This document shows positions 6,649 to 6,797 of a DNA stretch of 6,797 nt, piece by piece. This DNA is from CAYGTS01 sp964352905 (lineage in GTDB: Bacteria > Pseudomonadota > Gammaproteobacteria > JAHCLG01). Position 1 is the first letter of the stretch. Each line of letters begins with the position of its first letter. Made by a program: the position numbers and the translations under genes. Where the stretch lies: contig CAYGTS010000137.1 of the NCBI GenBank assembly GCA_964352905.1, positions 1-6,797 of the forward strand, read 5' to 3'. Below the pieces are notes generated by a model that was given only the letters and a program-made list of their open reading frames with translations, ran no database searches and was not told where the DNA came from.

Positions 6649-6693
6649 TTTAACTTTATATTTGACAGAACGTTCAGGTTTGGCGATAAAAAC
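6649..6693. repeat. Inverted copy of the repeat arm at 4601-4645
   Basis: These 45 bases match the reverse complement of 4601-4645 at 40 positions without gaps, including AGAACGTTCAG and TTTGGCGATAAAAAC. The copy begins 18 bp after the stop codon of the TolC-like gene. Beyond 6693 the similarity stops: the AAAAACGGCG block of the long palindrome is missing here, so this is half a unit. Confidence 0.8.
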
Positions 6694-6709
6694 ACCAGTC
6701 CTCTTGATA

Positions 6710-6734
6710 AGCGGGGATCAGGGCGTTCCCCGCT
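6710..6734. repeat. Hairpin AGCGGGGA/TCCCCGCT downstream of the TolC-like gene
   Basis: AGCGGGGA (6710-6717) and TCCCCGCT (6727-6734) are perfect 8-base inverted arms around a 9-base loop. The stem is GC-rich and lies 79 bp past the stop codon, but no T-run follows (ACGGAGTG), so it is not a canonical Rho-independent terminator. It may still protect the 3' end of the mRNA. Its right arm is part of the repeat at 6722-6745. Confidence 0.5.
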
Positions 6735-6787
6735 ACGGAGTGAGTTCAGCAATTCCCGGTGTAGCGAGGAACAGCCATATTTGGGCA
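6722..6787. repeat. Two repeat ends joined in tandem, including the second 42-bp exact copy
   Basis: Bases 6722-6741 repeat 4844-4863 exactly, and bases 6746-6787 repeat 4678-4719 exactly. Here they lie side by side, as if one unit ends and the next begins. GTTCCCCGCTAC (6725-6736) and GTAGCGAGGAAC (6761-6772) are inverted with one mismatch, so the junction can also fold. The run probably continues past the end of the window. Confidence 0.8.
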
Positions 6788-6797
6788 ATCTCACATT

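Noticed and set aside
6531..6794. An 87-codon minus-strand open frame at the end of the window
   Set aside because: It overlaps the 3' end of the TolC-like gene and the repeats; its sequence has no recognisable protein features.

Overview
The window looks like a moderately AT-rich gammaproteobacterial chromosome. CarB aligns almost without gaps to the Escherichia coli protein as I recall it, and CarA starts at TTG. The intergenic spacers are packed with short palindromic repeats. A host-associated lineage such as Legionellales is possible, but this is a guess: no rRNA or lineage marker is present.

Layout. Bases 1-73 hold a degraded repeat copy just past the 3' end of carB. Bases 74-4416 are a minus-strand carA-carB operon (22-bp overlap) encoding both subunits of carbamoyl-phosphate synthetase. 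Bases 4417-4993 are a divergent spacer: the carA translation start region with a small hairpin and an AT-rich palindrome, then a nested composite of inverted and palindromic repeats (about 4484-4870), then about 125 bp of unique sequence with the presumed promoter of the next gene. Bases 4994-6631 encode, on the plus strand, a TolC-family outer-membrane efflux or type I secretion protein with an unusual His/Lys/Pro-rich N-terminal insert. Bases 6632-6797 hold more copies of the same repeats, including a 42-bp exact duplicate of one in the divergent spacer.

How the genes work together. CarA releases ammonia from glutamine and CarB makes carbamoyl phosphate from it with bicarbonate and two ATP, feeding pyrimidine and arginine synthesis. 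The nucleotide-effector residues of CarB are kept, but a ligand of the ornithine site (Glu892 in E. coli) is Lys, which hints that the enzyme is tuned to pyrimidines rather than arginine. The TolC-like gene is functionally unrelated and only shares the divergent spacer.

Nothing here is a clear new multi-gene system. The best leads are the palindromic repeat family (open for translation on both strands), the ornithine-site change in CarB, the basic His-rich insert in the TolC homologue, and the hairpin that buries the carA ribosome-binding site.
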